14,269 nucleotides of DNA, taken from contig CAJUPF010000072.1 of the NCBI GenBank assembly GCA_910588565.1, positions 1-14,269 of the forward strand, read 5' to 3'. Below, piece after piece: positions 14,243 through 14,269 of this stretch. Made by a program: the position numbers and the translations under genes. Each line of letters starts with the position of its first letter. Position 1 is the stretch's first letter. This DNA is from an uncultured Lachnospiraceae bacterium (lineage in GTDB: Bacteria; Bacillota; Clostridia; Lachnospirales; Lachnospiraceae). The notes below the pieces were generated by a model. It was not told where the DNA came from. It saw only the letters and a list, made by a program, of their open reading frames with translations, and made no database searches.

Positions 14243-14269
14243 GCCAATAAAGCAGTGGTTTCAAGCATC

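Noticed and set aside
13870..14268. 132-codon minus-strand frame
   Set aside because: It is antisense to the PLP enzyme gene, whose catalytic motifs prove the plus-strand frame; it has no recognisable family.

Overview
The window looks like chromosome of a Lachnospiraceae-type Clostridia (Firmicutes). The evidence is the rplU-prp-rpmA gene order with a Prp-cleaved N-terminal extension on L27, strong AGGAGG-type ribosome binding sites, sigma-A-like promoters, moderate GC, and a DUF5717/DUF5716 gene pair that I associate with this family. The genus cannot be fixed from the window. No plasmid, phage or CRISPR signature was seen.

Layout, right to left because almost everything is on the minus strand. 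At 13078-14169 a plus-strand PLP enzyme (CobD/HisC-like) diverges from the minus-strand genes; their two promoters face each other in a 117-bp intergenic region. The minus strand then reads: a 1231-residue DUF5717-type protein; a 407-residue DUF5716-type protein with a degenerate Hsp70/actin-like fold; a 232-residue TPR protein; a 383-residue coiled-coil protein with two membrane helices; and a small C_GCAxxG_C_C-family cysteine protein. These five genes are tightly spaced and probably cotranscribed.

A strong promoter buried in the last codons of the cysteine-protein gene starts the ribosomal unit: probable L21 leader, rplU (L21), prp (protease that trims L27) and rpmA (L27), ending at an intrinsic terminator (about 4578-4612). 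A 166-bp element with perfect 20-bp terminal inverted repeats (4394-4559), resembling a MITE, lies between that terminator and obgE. Then follow obgE, yhbY, nadD, yqeK, rsfS and a nitroreductase-family gene, a conserved-type housekeeping cluster for ribosome assembly and silencing, NAD synthesis and Ap4A turnover, closed by a second terminator (371-423).

At 193-282 there is an isolated 29-codon gene with its own promoter, ribosome binding site and downstream terminator (61-111). It encodes a hydrophobic micro-protein with a basic tail.

The best candidates for undescribed biology are the four-gene DUF5717/DUF5716/TPR/membrane cluster, whose Hsp70-like member appears to have lost its phosphate-2 loop, and the 29-residue gene. 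The MITE-like element, the in-frame 45-bp repeats in the DUF5717 gene and the face-to-face promoters are also worth checking.
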